From UBA6770 sp965660875 (lineage in GTDB: Bacteria > Bacteroidota > Bacteroidia > Flavobacteriales_G > Salibacteraceae): a stretch of DNA of 64,000 bases. Each line of letters starts with the position of its first letter. The stretch's first letter is position 1. The position numbers and the translations under genes are program-made. The notes beneath the pieces are model-generated. The model had not been told where the DNA came from. It saw nothing but the letters and a program-made list of their open reading frames with translations, and searched no databases. Where the stretch lies: contig CBFIBQ010000005.1 of the NCBI GenBank assembly GCA_965660875.1, positions 1 to 64,000 of the forward strand, in the 5' to 3' direction. Positions 7,398 through 17,600 of the stretch are shown in pieces.

Positions 7398-9005
7398 TTA
7401 TTTCCTTCCGTGAACCCAAAAATTACCGTTGATATGGTTTTTAAGATCACTCTCTTTAAGCTTATTCTGTTCTTTTAACGCATCCTGTAAATTGTCAAAT
7501 TCGCTCGTATACACAAAGAAGAATTTACGATCCTCTCTTGAAACAACTTTAGTATCAGTACCAGTTTCCCGTTTTAGCATGCGCTGGTAGGCTTTGGCGT
7601 CTTCAATGTTAAAGTAGGAACCTACAACCGTATAAAACTTGTTGTATTGAGCTTCATCGCCACCTTCTTCAACAGCAGTTAAGGCACCGCTCTTTTTTAA
7701 AGCTTCAATTTCATTGGCTATGGCGTCCATTACAGCTGCAGAATCCAAACCTTCAGTTTCTTTATTCGATGCTTTTATTTGCGCTTTTAATTGCTCTATT
7801 TCCTCTTCTAGTTTTTCAATGCGTTTTTTATCTTGCTCGCTGAGCTGAGCAGAACTTTTTGATGCACTCCCCTTATCAGCAGCTTCTGTATTCACCTTAT
7901 TTTCCTCAATCACCTTTTCCATTTTAGGCTTTTCTTCTTCATAAGTGTTTTTCAACTTATCAACTTCTTCTTTTTGCTCTTTCAGGGCTTTTTCTTGTTC
8001 TTTTACTTTAAGTGCAAGGTCTTGGTTCTCTTCTTTGAGAATATCAAGCTCTTCTTGCTGATTTCTTAAGCTTCGGGCTAATTGGCTGTTATTTTTTCCA
8101 CCTTTTACCTTTCTGGGAATTCTATAACCAATAGAAATTTCATGGGTTCCACTATTATAGTTTCGAATTCCACCAGTTGATAGGTCGTACGAATAACCTA
8201 AAATGAGTTGGTCAAATACTTGAGCGCCCGCAATCAATACCACTCCAAAGTTTTGACGGTAACCAGCTCCACCCCAGAATCTTTTATCCCACTTAACCAC
8301 CGTATTAAACTCTAGGGGCAAATTAGCACCTTGAAGATGTCTTACAAAAAGTGTTGGCGTAATTGTAATTGGTTTTTTCTTCAGCTCAAAATCATAGGTT
8401 GCAAAAACGTTAAAGTGTCTCAGGTTGTTATATGCTGTAGCCTCTTGAGAAATATCATCTTCATAGTTGAATTGACTGTTCATGAGTTGATTAATTGATA
8501 ACCCAGCTGTCAGGTTACTCCACTGATATAATATTCCGAAGTCGGCATCAAACGCCATTTGACTTAAATTGTAATCTAGTAGATTCGACTCCGATTGGTC
8601 CATAACCCTAATCTTATTGAAATCAATATTTCTTTGAATAAATGCTGCGCCTAGACCAAAAGATATCAGGTGATCATCGGTAATTGGAAGTCTATATCTA
8701 AAGTCTATTTCTCCTGTTGTAGTATTAAATATGTGTACTTGATCGGTATTCAGCTTTAAACCCAAAGCGTATTTCTCGCCACCTAATGGACTCTCTAAAG
8801 TTATAGCAGATGTTCTTGGAGCATCCTGAAGCCCTACCCATTGTTGCCGGTGGTGCAGCATAAATCGGGTTTCATTTTTTGATGCAACAGCCGCAGGATT
8901 CACTAAGTATTGATTTAGGAAATTTTGACTATAAATAGGTGTTTGTTGCGCCCATAGACTGCATACACCTATAATTAAAGCAAGCGATAGTATAATTTTC
9001 TTCAT
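7398..9005 (-). CDS. PorP/SprF-family T9SS membrane protein with coiled coil and SPOR-like domain
   Basis: Residues 1-19 are a signal peptide ending in SLWAQ. Residues 20-300 form a PorP/SprF beta-barrel, with the typical start PIYSQNFLNQYLVNPAA and later HHRQQWVGLQDAP. From about 310 to 425 there is a highly charged Lys/Glu coiled coil. The end (about 455-535) resembles a SPOR peptidoglycan-binding domain, with a FYTVVGSYFNIEDAKAYQRM segment. SprF in Flavobacterium johnsoniae is needed for surface localisation of the type B cargo SprB. This gene lies 8 bases after a giant type B cargo gene, so it is probably that cargo's partner. The extra C-terminus suggests anchoring to peptidoglycan (inference). 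It is the last gene of its operon. Confidence 0.9.
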   Translation of the reverse strand: MKKIILSLALIIGVCSLWAQQTPIYSQNFLNQYLVNPAAVASKNETRFMLHHRQQWVGLQDAPRTSAITLESPLGGEKYALGLKLNTDQVHIFNTTTGEIDFRYRLPITDDHLISFGLGAAFIQRNIDFNKIRVMDQSESNLLDYNLSQMAFDADFGILYQWSNLTAGLSINQLMNSQFNYEDDISQEATAYNNLRHFNVFATYDFELKKKPITITPTLFVRHLQGANLPLEFNTVVKWDKRFWGGAGYRQNFGVVLIAGAQVFDQLILGYSYDLSTGGIRNYNSGTHEISIGYRIPRKVKGGKNNSQLARSLRNQQEELDILKEENQDLALKVKEQEKALKEQKEEVDKLKNTYEEEKPKMEKVIEENKVNTEAADKGSASKSSAQLSEQDKKRIEKLEEEIEQLKAQIKASNKETEGLDSAAVMDAIANEIEALKKSGALTAVEEGGDEAQYNKFYTVVGSYFNIEDAKAYQRMLKRETGTDTKVVSREDRKFFFVYTSEFDNLQDALKEQNKLKESDLKNHINGNFWVHGRK

Positions 9006-9013
9006 GGTAGTAC

Positions 9014-12000
9014 TTACTTATTGTTTCTCAATATTGATAATGCTCCTTTATATGATCTTTCACTATTTGGAAAAGAAATGGTATAAAAGTAGGATCCGTC
9101 TGGTAGGATATCTCCATTTTTATTCCTGCCATCCCAATCGTTTTGGTAATTGCTGGTATTCAATACCTCTCCTCCCCAACGGTCGTAAACTCTAACTTCT
9201 CCTTCTTGGTAGTTTTCTATATTTTGAATAACCCAAGCATCATTTTGGCCATTACCATCAGGAGTAATCACATTAGTTGGGATCACGTTATAGTCGTTGT
9301 TAACTTCGATAATTTGTGTAGCAGTATTTGAACATCCTTTTTCATCAGTACCAGTAACCGTAAATATGGATTGTTCCTTTGCGTCGAATATTGGTTTTTC
9401 AATACTTGAGTTATTTAAGCCCGTTTGAGGTATCCACTCATACGTTACGCCACCTTGGGCTACTAATTGAAGATCAAAACCTTTGCTAACTGTGGTGTCA
9501 TTTCCTATGGTAATATCCGGAAGTTCATACACCTCTACATCTCTGATAATTGAATCTTTACACAACTTATCTGAACTGGTCACCAGTTTCATTTTATACA
9601 TACCTGAATTCTCTGGAATAAAAGTTGGCTTTGGAATGATAGATTCGAATTCAGTTCCTAAAGTCCATTTATAGGTGAGTGCTCCGGTGTTTATTGTTGA
9701 GCTATTGTCTGGTTCCAATGCATCATAATGACAAGCATTATCTACTGTAAAGTTTGCTACGGGTACTTCATAAACTTCTACTGTTTTAGTAGCTGAAGCA
9801 ACACAGTTTTTATCGGAAACTGCTTTAAGACTTACATCATAAGTTCCGTTGTTTAAAAATAGGTGAGAAGGAGACGGAATGTTTGCACCAGTTCCATCAC
9901 CAAAATCCCAAGTGTGAGATACGATCGAACCTCTGGGTAAATCTGTACTATCTGTAAACGGCATTTTAAATCCGTCACATACGGGGTCAAATACAAAATC
10001 CACATCTGGAATTTCGTAGGCAATAATTCTTTTTGAAACTGTGTCAGTACAACCAAATTGCGAAGTAGAAACCAACTGGACATTATGGTCGCCTTGAGCT
10101 AAGAATACATAGTTTACATTTTCTGTTGAATCTACGTTGCCATCTCCAAAGTCCCATAGGTAAGTGAGGGTCCCCTGCACACTAAATGAGCGGTTAGTTA
10201 TTGGCGTGGTATCATTGAAACACACATTGGTAAATACGTAATCCGCAACAGGGTTGGCATAGATGGTAATATTTTTTGTCATTTGATCGGTACAACCTGA
10301 ATCTGTCGTTTGTGTTAAAGTAATCTTATAATTACCTGGGCCTGTGTAATAATGTCTGGGGTTCTTCAGGGTATCGGTATTTCCATCACCAAAGTCCCAG
10401 GCAAAGTTTACAGTTGAATCTGGAATATTTGCTCCATTACTGTATTGACTGCTATCAAACAATAAAGCGGAATCCTCAAAACACACATTCGTTAAACTAA
10501 AGTTCGTTTCGGGTTGAGGGTTTACCCACACATCTTGTCGTGCTGTATCTGTACAATTGTTAATAGTGGTAGTGAGTAATTGCACGGTGTACTTTCCAGA
10601 GTTATTGTAGCGATGTTTCGGACTTGGTGTTGAAGAAGTATTTAAATCTCCAAAGCTCCAATTAGAGGTAAGGTTACCGAGCTTAACAGTTGAGTTATTC
10701 TGGAAACTCATATCCTGGCCCAAACAAACACTTGATGTGGCAAAACTCGGGTTACTTCTTGGATGAGAAAGTACAGTTTGGGTAACGGAATCTTTACATC
10801 CGCTATTATTTTCTGATACAACTAATTTGACGCTATAACTTCCGTCTGCTGAGTAGGCATACTTTGGATTAGCCAAGGTGCTGGTTCCAGTACCGTTGCC
10901 AAAATCCCAACTATAAGATAAACTGCTACCTGCTAGCGGATAACTAGATGTATTGGTAAACACACTGGAGTCATTCATACATGCATTTGTAGCGGTATAT
11001 ACAACAGTTGGAAGTGGGTTTACAACTACATTTTTTGATAAGGAATCTCTACAACCTTGGTTACTTGTTGCAATTAGCTTAACCGAGTAAGTACCAAACT
11101 GAGCATATTGGTGTAAAGGGTTTCTAACGTTCGAACCATTGCTATTGCCAAAATCCCAACTAAATGAACCAATTGAAGCACCACTTACTGAAGTACTATC
11201 TGTAAACGTTGTGGAAGCACCAATACAGACAGTATCGGCTCCATAATTTACATTTGGTAATGCAAAAACAACCACAGGTTTCGTAATTGAATCAACACAT
11301 CCTCTATTTGAGGTGACCGTTAGTTTAGCATTAATTGAACCAGAAGTACTGTAAGCGTATTTCGGATTTGCATCTAATGAAGTGGCCCCAATGGGTCCAA
11401 AATCCCACCGGTGAGATAATGTTCCACCTTTAAGAAATGAGTTATCGGTAAAAGATGTAGTGTCACCTTCGCAAACACTGTTAGTGCTGAAATTAGCAGC
11501 AGGACTTTCGTAAACCACAATTGAAAATTGTTTGGTATGTGTGTAGCCAGAGTCCGAAGTAGCTATCATGTTAACATTGTATGCTCCTGGAACAGTGTAT
11601 TTGTATTTTGGGTTTTCGTCGGTTGAGGTATTACCGTCACCAAAAGTCCATTGGTAAGTCATTGCACCCTTCTTAACAAAGCTATTATTTCTGAATTCCG
11701 CAGTATCGGCCACACAGACATTATTCACCGTAAAATCTGCAATTGGAACTGGATTAACTGTAACGGTTTTCTTTAGAGTATCACTACAGAATTGAGTGTA
11801 AGCAACTAGCTCTACTTCATAGCTACCAGTATCGTTGTACGTGTGTGTTGGGTTTTGAGTGTTTGATGTTTGACCATCACCAAATTTCCATAAATAACCC
11901 AAAGTACCAGTGGCAATATTTGAGTTATTGGCAAAGGTTAATGCAATTTTTTCGGCCGTAGTCGGTGCCGTCCATACTGCATTGGGTGTTGCATTTACCG

Positions 12001-14686
12001 ATACGGGTTTTATCAAAGTGTCTGCACAATTATTAGGCGACCTAAAAATTAGCTGCGCTTGATATGTTCCATGTGCGCTGTAAGATTCATTTGGAGAATA
12101 AGAAGTACTTGAATTACCATTCCCAAAACTCCATGTTGAAGTACCCGCGGTCGGAGTACTAGTGTTGGTGAACTGAGTTGCCGTTCCCACACAGTTAGTG
12201 GTTGCTGTAAAGTTTACACTTGGCAACGTGTCAACTGTAACTGTTTTAGAAACCGTTGACCTACAATTATCGCTAGAAGTAGCAACCATTTGCACCGTAT
12301 AAGACCCTGGTTGACCAAAAACATAATTTGGGTTTGCGTTTAGTGCTGTACTCCCGTCGCCAAAGTCCCATAAGTAGGTGTTGTTATTACCGTTAATGGT
12401 TTGATTGGTAAATTTTGATATGGCAGTATGACAAACCGTTGGAACGCTAAAATTGGCAATAGGAGAGGAGTTAACCCAAACTACTGCCGTATCACTGAAC
12501 TCTGTTCCACATGCTCCACCGCTAATTTGAACTCTGTAATGAGTTGAGGAGGTAAGATTAATATAGTTAGTTTTATTGGTGGAGTTTGATACATCCGACC
12601 AAGTTTGCATAGTATCGGTTGAAACTTGCCATTTATCGATTAACCCACTGTGATTGTTTAACGATATAACTCCAGAGTTTGAAGCATCACAAACAGTTTT
12701 TGTTCCGCTCAGATTACCGCCTGCTATTTCTGGAATTACTCTAATAAAAGCAGAATTAGAAGCAACCTCTGGACAATCCGGTGATTGAACAATTGCACGG
12801 TAATAAGCATTTGAAACCAAATTGCTATAAGTTAGACTAGTAGTTGAATTTGTAATAGAACCCCAAGGACCACCGCTGTTAGAGGAACTCTCCCAACGAA
12901 TTACGGTTCCTGTTTGCCCCGAAAGATTTAGAGTAGCACCGTTACTGCTTGCACAAACTGTGTCTGATCCGCTTACACTACCGCCAACCGATGCAGGCGA
13001 TATTGTAAGTTTTCCAATTGCTGTGGTATCTGCTGGGCATACACCCGAGGTAATAATACTTCTGTACCATGTTTCTGTTCCTACGTTAGAGAAAGAAATA
13101 GTATCGCTAGATGAATTCTCCAAAGCCCATGAAGAACCATTATCTGTTGATTTTAACCAATCAGTAGTAGAGCCAACTTTGTTTGGAGCAAATATTTTTC
13201 CTGAGTTTCCACTGCTACAAACTGGACCAACTCCACTTAACGAACCTGCTTCGCTAGTTGCGTCAATTGTTAAACGTGCAGGTGCTGAATATGCAATGTT
13301 GCAGCCTTCGCTTTGTATAACGGCTCGGTAAGAGGTACTTTGTTGCAGATTGTTGTAACTTAGTGAACTGTCCGTTTTTACCATGTCAATCCAAGGGTTG
13401 TTTCCGGTAAAACTACTTTGCCATCTAATTACCCTTCCAGTATTTCCAGAAAGTGTTAAAGAGCCCGAGTTGTTGTCGAAACATACGTTTGCTGTTCCGC
13501 TAACTGTTCCACCAACACTTACCGGGTTAACATTAACGGTAAAAGCGTCACTTGTATCGTTGGAGCAAACCCCACTTTTAACAAAAACTTTGTAGTGTGT
13601 GGTTTGTGCTAGGTTTGAAATATTAAAGGTGGCAATTGGATTTGCTACAACACTATAGTTTGTTCCATCGGTTGATGAAAGCCAATTTTGAACATTTCCC
13701 ACATTGTTCGATAAAGTTAATGTACCGCTATTTGTTCCAGCACAAAGATCACTAGCGCCACTGATTGTTCCCGCGTTGGAAGCTGGATCAATATCGATTC
13801 TACCAATGTTAGAATAGACTGTATCACAACCTGGGTTGTGCACTATTGCTCTATAATACGTTGTGGCCGTAAGGCTTTTATACACCTCTTTGGTAGTTGA
13901 GTTAAAAATATAGGACCAAGGGCCATTGTTAGAGTTTGATTTTTCCCAACCCAAAACATTTCCAGATTTACCAGTAAGTGTAAGAGTGTCCTCATTGTCT
14001 CCTGAGCAGGCAGTGGTATTAGATAAATTATTTGGAGCTAAAACACTACCTCCAATGGTTTGGGTGTTTACAATGACTTTAGCGATATTAGAGGTGTCTT
14101 TTGCGCAAGCACCATTTTTTGCAACTACTCGGTACCAAGTAGTTGCGGTAAGATTCGTATACGCTAATGTGTCTATACTTGAAGAATTCTCGGTCCAAGT
14201 ACTGCCATTATTAAAAGAAGTTTGCCAACTGAATACTGGTCCTGTTACTGTTGAAACCGATAAAGACCCACTATTGGCATTTGAGCACACAGATCTGTCG
14301 CCGGTAAGTGTGCCAACTACAGTTTGCTGATCCACTCTAATCTGTACTGAAGTAGAAGCTGCTTCAGGGTCGGCACCGTTCTTAACAATTGCTCGAAAGT
14401 AAGTGGTTTGAGTTAGGTTAGAGAACGTATAGCTTGTTCCAGTATGTGCAATGGTACTCCAAGGATTTCCTCCAGAAGTAGAAGATTCCCATCTAATGAC
14501 CGTTCCAAATTGCCCACTAAGGTTAAGTGTGCCCGAGTTACTTCCTGAACAAACGGAATCTAAATTGTTCGCTGCCGCAGTTTGAAGCGTGCCACCTAAG
14601 GAAATAGGTGTTGGAGAATTTGCAAATCCAAAACCGAAACTTAAAAGGATCGAAACGGCGACTATGCTGCGATAAAAAAACTTCAT
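9014..14686 (-). CDS. Giant Ig-like/PKD surface protein with T9SS type B C-terminal domain
   Basis: This 1890-residue secreted protein has a signal peptide (1-22). Eight Ig-like repeats of 80-90 residues follow (to about 720), each starting with a pattern like VCSGSNSGTLNLSG and containing an IRWESS strand. About twelve PKD repeats follow, with cores such as YLWDFGDG and WTFGDGNTSTDENP. After a short spacer comes the gliding-motility-associated (CHU_C, type B) domain: VITPDGNGQNDAW, then VYDRWGGEVL, then a GDILPDGSYFY segment. Type B cargo is exported by T9SS and usually needs a PorP/SprF partner, which is the next gene. No enzymatic domain is visible, so an adhesin or filament role like SprB is inferred. 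It follows the 3037-residue gene by 7 bases. Confidence 0.92.
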   Translation of the reverse strand: MKFFYRSIVAVSILLSFGFGFANSPTPISLGGTLQTAAANNLDSVCSGSNSGTLNLSGQFGTVIRWESSTSGGNPWSTIAHTGTSYTFSNLTQTTYFRAIVKNGADPEAASTSVQIRVDQQTVVGTLTGDRSVCSNANSGSLSVSTVTGPVFSWQTSFNNGSTWTENSSSIDTLAYTNLTATTWYRVVAKNGACAKDTSNIAKVIVNTQTIGGSVLAPNNLSNTTACSGDNEDTLTLTGKSGNVLGWEKSNSNNGPWSYIFNSTTKEVYKSLTATTYYRAIVHNPGCDTVYSNIGRIDIDPASNAGTISGASDLCAGTNSGTLTLSNNVGNVQNWLSSTDGTNYSVVANPIATFNISNLAQTTHYKVFVKSGVCSNDTSDAFTVNVNPVSVGGTVSGTANVCFDNNSGSLTLSGNTGRVIRWQSSFTGNNPWIDMVKTDSSLSYNNLQQSTSYRAVIQSEGCNIAYSAPARLTIDATSEAGSLSGVGPVCSSGNSGKIFAPNKVGSTTDWLKSTDNGSSWALENSSSDTISFSNVGTETWYRSIITSGVCPADTTAIGKLTISPASVGGSVSGSDTVCASSNGATLNLSGQTGTVIRWESSSNSGGPWGSITNSTTSLTYSNLVSNAYYRAIVQSPDCPEVASNSAFIRVIPEIAGGNLSGTKTVCDASNSGVISLNNHSGLIDKWQVSTDTMQTWSDVSNSTNKTNYINLTSSTHYRVQISGGACGTEFSDTAVVWVNSSPIANFSVPTVCHTAISKFTNQTINGNNNTYLWDFGDGSTALNANPNYVFGQPGSYTVQMVATSSDNCRSTVSKTVTVDTLPSVNFTATTNCVGTATQFTNTSTPTAGTSTWSFGNGNSSTSYSPNESYSAHGTYQAQLIFRSPNNCADTLIKPVSVNATPNAVWTAPTTAEKIALTFANNSNIATGTLGYLWKFGDGQTSNTQNPTHTYNDTGSYEVELVAYTQFCSDTLKKTVTVNPVPIADFTVNNVCVADTAEFRNNSFVKKGAMTYQWTFGDGNTSTDENPKYKYTVPGAYNVNMIATSDSGYTHTKQFSIVVYESPAANFSTNSVCEGDTTSFTDNSFLKGGTLSHRWDFGPIGATSLDANPKYAYSTSGSINAKLTVTSNRGCVDSITKPVVVFALPNVNYGADTVCIGASTTFTDSTSVSGASIGSFSWDFGNSNGSNVRNPLHQYAQFGTYSVKLIATSNQGCRDSLSKNVVVNPLPTVVYTATNACMNDSSVFTNTSSYPLAGSSLSYSWDFGNGTGTSTLANPKYAYSADGSYSVKLVVSENNSGCKDSVTQTVLSHPRSNPSFATSSVCLGQDMSFQNNSTVKLGNLTSNWSFGDLNTSSTPSPKHRYNNSGKYTVQLLTTTINNCTDTARQDVWVNPQPETNFSLTNVCFEDSALLFDSSQYSNGANIPDSTVNFAWDFGDGNTDTLKNPRHYYTGPGNYKITLTQTTDSGCTDQMTKNITIYANPVADYVFTNVCFNDTTPITNRSFSVQGTLTYLWDFGDGNVDSTENVNYVFLAQGDHNVQLVSTSQFGCTDTVSKRIIAYEIPDVDFVFDPVCDGFKMPFTDSTDLPRGSIVSHTWDFGDGTGANIPSPSHLFLNNGTYDVSLKAVSDKNCVASATKTVEVYEVPVANFTVDNACHYDALEPDNSSTINTGALTYKWTLGTEFESIIPKPTFIPENSGMYKMKLVTSSDKLCKDSIIRDVEVYELPDITIGNDTTVSKGFDLQLVAQGGVTYEWIPQTGLNNSSIEKPIFDAKEQSIFTVTGTDEKGCSNTATQIIEVNNDYNVIPTNVITPDGNGQNDAWVIQNIENYQEGEVRVYDRWGGEVLNTSNYQNDWDGRNKNGDILPDGSYFYTISFPNSERSYKGALSILRNNK

Positions 14687-14693
14687 ATCTAAT

Positions 14694-17600
14694 TTATCTG
14701 GTAATTACTACTCTAAATAATTTTCTTTCTCTACCTAATGTTGCCTGCAAAAAATACATGCCTGGGGCTAGGTTATTAAAATGGAAGTCGTTAACGTATG
14801 CATCCACTCCTTCAATGATTTCTTTATGGTGGACGACTCCACGCATATCAAAGAAGTGAATAGCGACATTGTCTTCCTGACTCAATTCTAGCATTAACCT
14901 AAAGGAACCTCTACTTGGGTTTGGATACAGATTGGCTTTTACAAATTGAGTGGTCTCAATTCTATCTTCATCACTAAACGGCAGAATGATGTTGTTTTTG
15001 GTCCGTTTATTAACTACAATATCTTTTGATCTTGAATCTTGACATGAACCATTACTTACGGTAAGAGTGACTTTAAATGTATCTTCAAGTAGATATATTT
15101 TTTCTGGGTCTTGAAGCGCAGAGGTGGTTAAATCGCCAAAATCATAACTCCAAGTTTTGATATCGGGGTAGGAAAGATCTACGAATTGAACCGTATCTCC
15201 AATTTCGACTCTACTGGTTGCTAAGAAGTAGGCATAAACAGTATCGGTTTTTGGTGTGAAGTTTATAGTGTCAGACCCAATGCAACCGCCCGTAGTTGTT
15301 ACTTGAACATAATACTTTCCAGCTGCTGATACGCTGGTTACTTTTACGCTATCAGTAAAGTTGTCTGGCCCACCCCAAATATAGCTACCGCCAGGATTTC
15401 CGGCATCTAGTGGAAGTTGTTGATTGATACAAAAACCTGTATCAGCTCCCAAATCTACTGTAGGTGAAGCGCCCAAACTAATGTCGATGGTATCTGTTTT
15501 GGAACAACCAACGCTGTTTGTTGCTTTTACCCAAAACTTGCCTGTTGTAGCAACGTTAATTGTTTGAGCCGCACTATTGTTTGACCAAAGAACGGTATTA
15601 CCCGTATTATTTGCATTTAAAGTGAGTGTACTGCCAGAGCAAATACTTGTGTCTGGACCCAAGTTTAAGACTGGTGTAGGTTTTATACCTAAGGTTACCG
15701 TGTCTCTGCCAATACAACCTTTTGTACTGGTAACTCTAGCCCAATAAGCGCCCGCATTTTGAGCAAGTAGTTTTTGCGCCGTAGAATTATCGCTCCAGAA
15801 GTAGGTGCTTCCTATATTTTTTGCGTCAAGGTAAACACTATCACAGACGTCTCTATCATTTCCTAGATTAACCTCTGGAATGGAGTTTAACGTAACGCTT
15901 ATCGCATCATTTGAAGAGCAATTATTAGCGTCAGTTACAGTAACCGCATAGGCACCACTGTTATTTACAGAAAGTGTTTGAGTTCGCTTACCTGTTGACC
16001 ATATATAGCGACTACCAGCGTTCTGAGCATCAAGAACAATATCTTGATAATGGCAAGTGTCCATGTCCGGACCAAGGTTTACCGTAACACCGGCGTTAAA
16101 GTTTACCACCACAGTATCAAATCCGGCACAACCTACATTATCGGTGACGCGAACCCATATAGTATCAGCTACACTTGGAGTAAATGTTTGAGAAGTTGAA
16201 CCACTCTTCCATAAGTAAGATTTTCCAACATGACCCGCGTTTAAAGTAGGTGCATTGTTAATACAAGCTGAAACATCACTACCTAAATTTACAACTGGTA
16301 GTGGGTTGATGGTAACGGAACTGGTGTCTTTTGAAACACAGCTTGCTAGTGTTACACTAACGATGTAAGTTCCAGTTTGACTAGCTCGGATGGTTTGTGT
16401 TGTAGCATTTGTATTCCAAGCAAAAGATGCTCCAGTGTTTCCAGCATCTAATAAAGTGTCTCCACAGGCAGTAATGTTTGTTGGTAGATTAATAACTGGT
16501 GCAGACTTAATATCAACTTTGATAGAATCGAAATTGGCACAGCTATTTGAGTTGGTCACCGTTAAAATATAGGTTCCGGTAGCTGCTGCTTTAATTGAAG
16601 GAGACGTTGCAGATGTTGACCAGCTGTAATTTGTGCCGCTAGGGTAGTTAAGTAGCGAGGTGAGTGTTAATGAATCACCTGTACACCCAATTTTATCTGC
16701 GCCTAAGTTAACATTTGGAATTGGTCTAACTGAGGCAACAATTTGATCTGAAGCCGAACAACCACCATCTGTAACTGTAACTCTGTATGTACCTGCATTG
16801 GTAACTTCAATGGTTTGGGTAGAAGCACCTGTGCTCCAGCTGAATGTTTTTCCAGGGTTACCAGCATCAAGTGTATCCTTTGTACCCGAACAGATATTGA
16901 CGTTAGGTCCTAAGTTTACCGTTGGAGGATTAATGAATGAAACTACAATTGAATCTTTAACAGTGCAATTGTTCTGATCGGTAACCGTAACGGTGTACGT
17001 ACCAGCAGTTGTAACTTGTAATGCTTGGCTGGTTGCAGCATTATTCCAAGAATAAGAAGCTCCAGGGTTCTTTGCGTCTAGTATTTTGCTTGACCCTTGA
17101 CATAAGGTATCGTCAGCACCCAAATTTAAGGACGGAGCGGTATAGGCCTGAACATTTACATTTCCATTACCTGTGCACCCATTGGTATCAGTAACAGTTA
17201 CTGAATAGAAACCACTGTTTGTTACTTTAAGTACTTGATTGGTATCGTTATTACTCCATTTGAAATTGCTTCCAGCATTACCCGCATTTAAGCTAAGCGT
17301 ATCATTTGAACAGATTGAACTGCTGTTGCCTAGGTTTACAGTTGGAGGAGTTGATTGAGTTATAGTTATGGTATCTCTGGTGCTACAACCGTTTTGCGTT
17401 GCAACAACAGAATATGTTCCCGATTGGCTTACTGATAATGCAGGATTGGTAGTGCTATTAGACCAAATCGTATTATAGCTTGTACTTCCTACGGATAGTA
17501 ATATTGAGTTTCCGTTACACAAGTTGGTATCATTTCCTAAGTCCACCGTTGGGGACTGGTAAACACTAACATTACTGCTTGCATAATTTACACAAGTTGT

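Noticed and set aside
12960..13331. Plus-strand open frame of 123 codons opposite the 1890-residue gene
   Set aside because: Antisense shadow of Ig-like repeats with no promoter, and the other strand has clear domains. The frames at 13926-14330 and 21922-22317 were rejected likewise.
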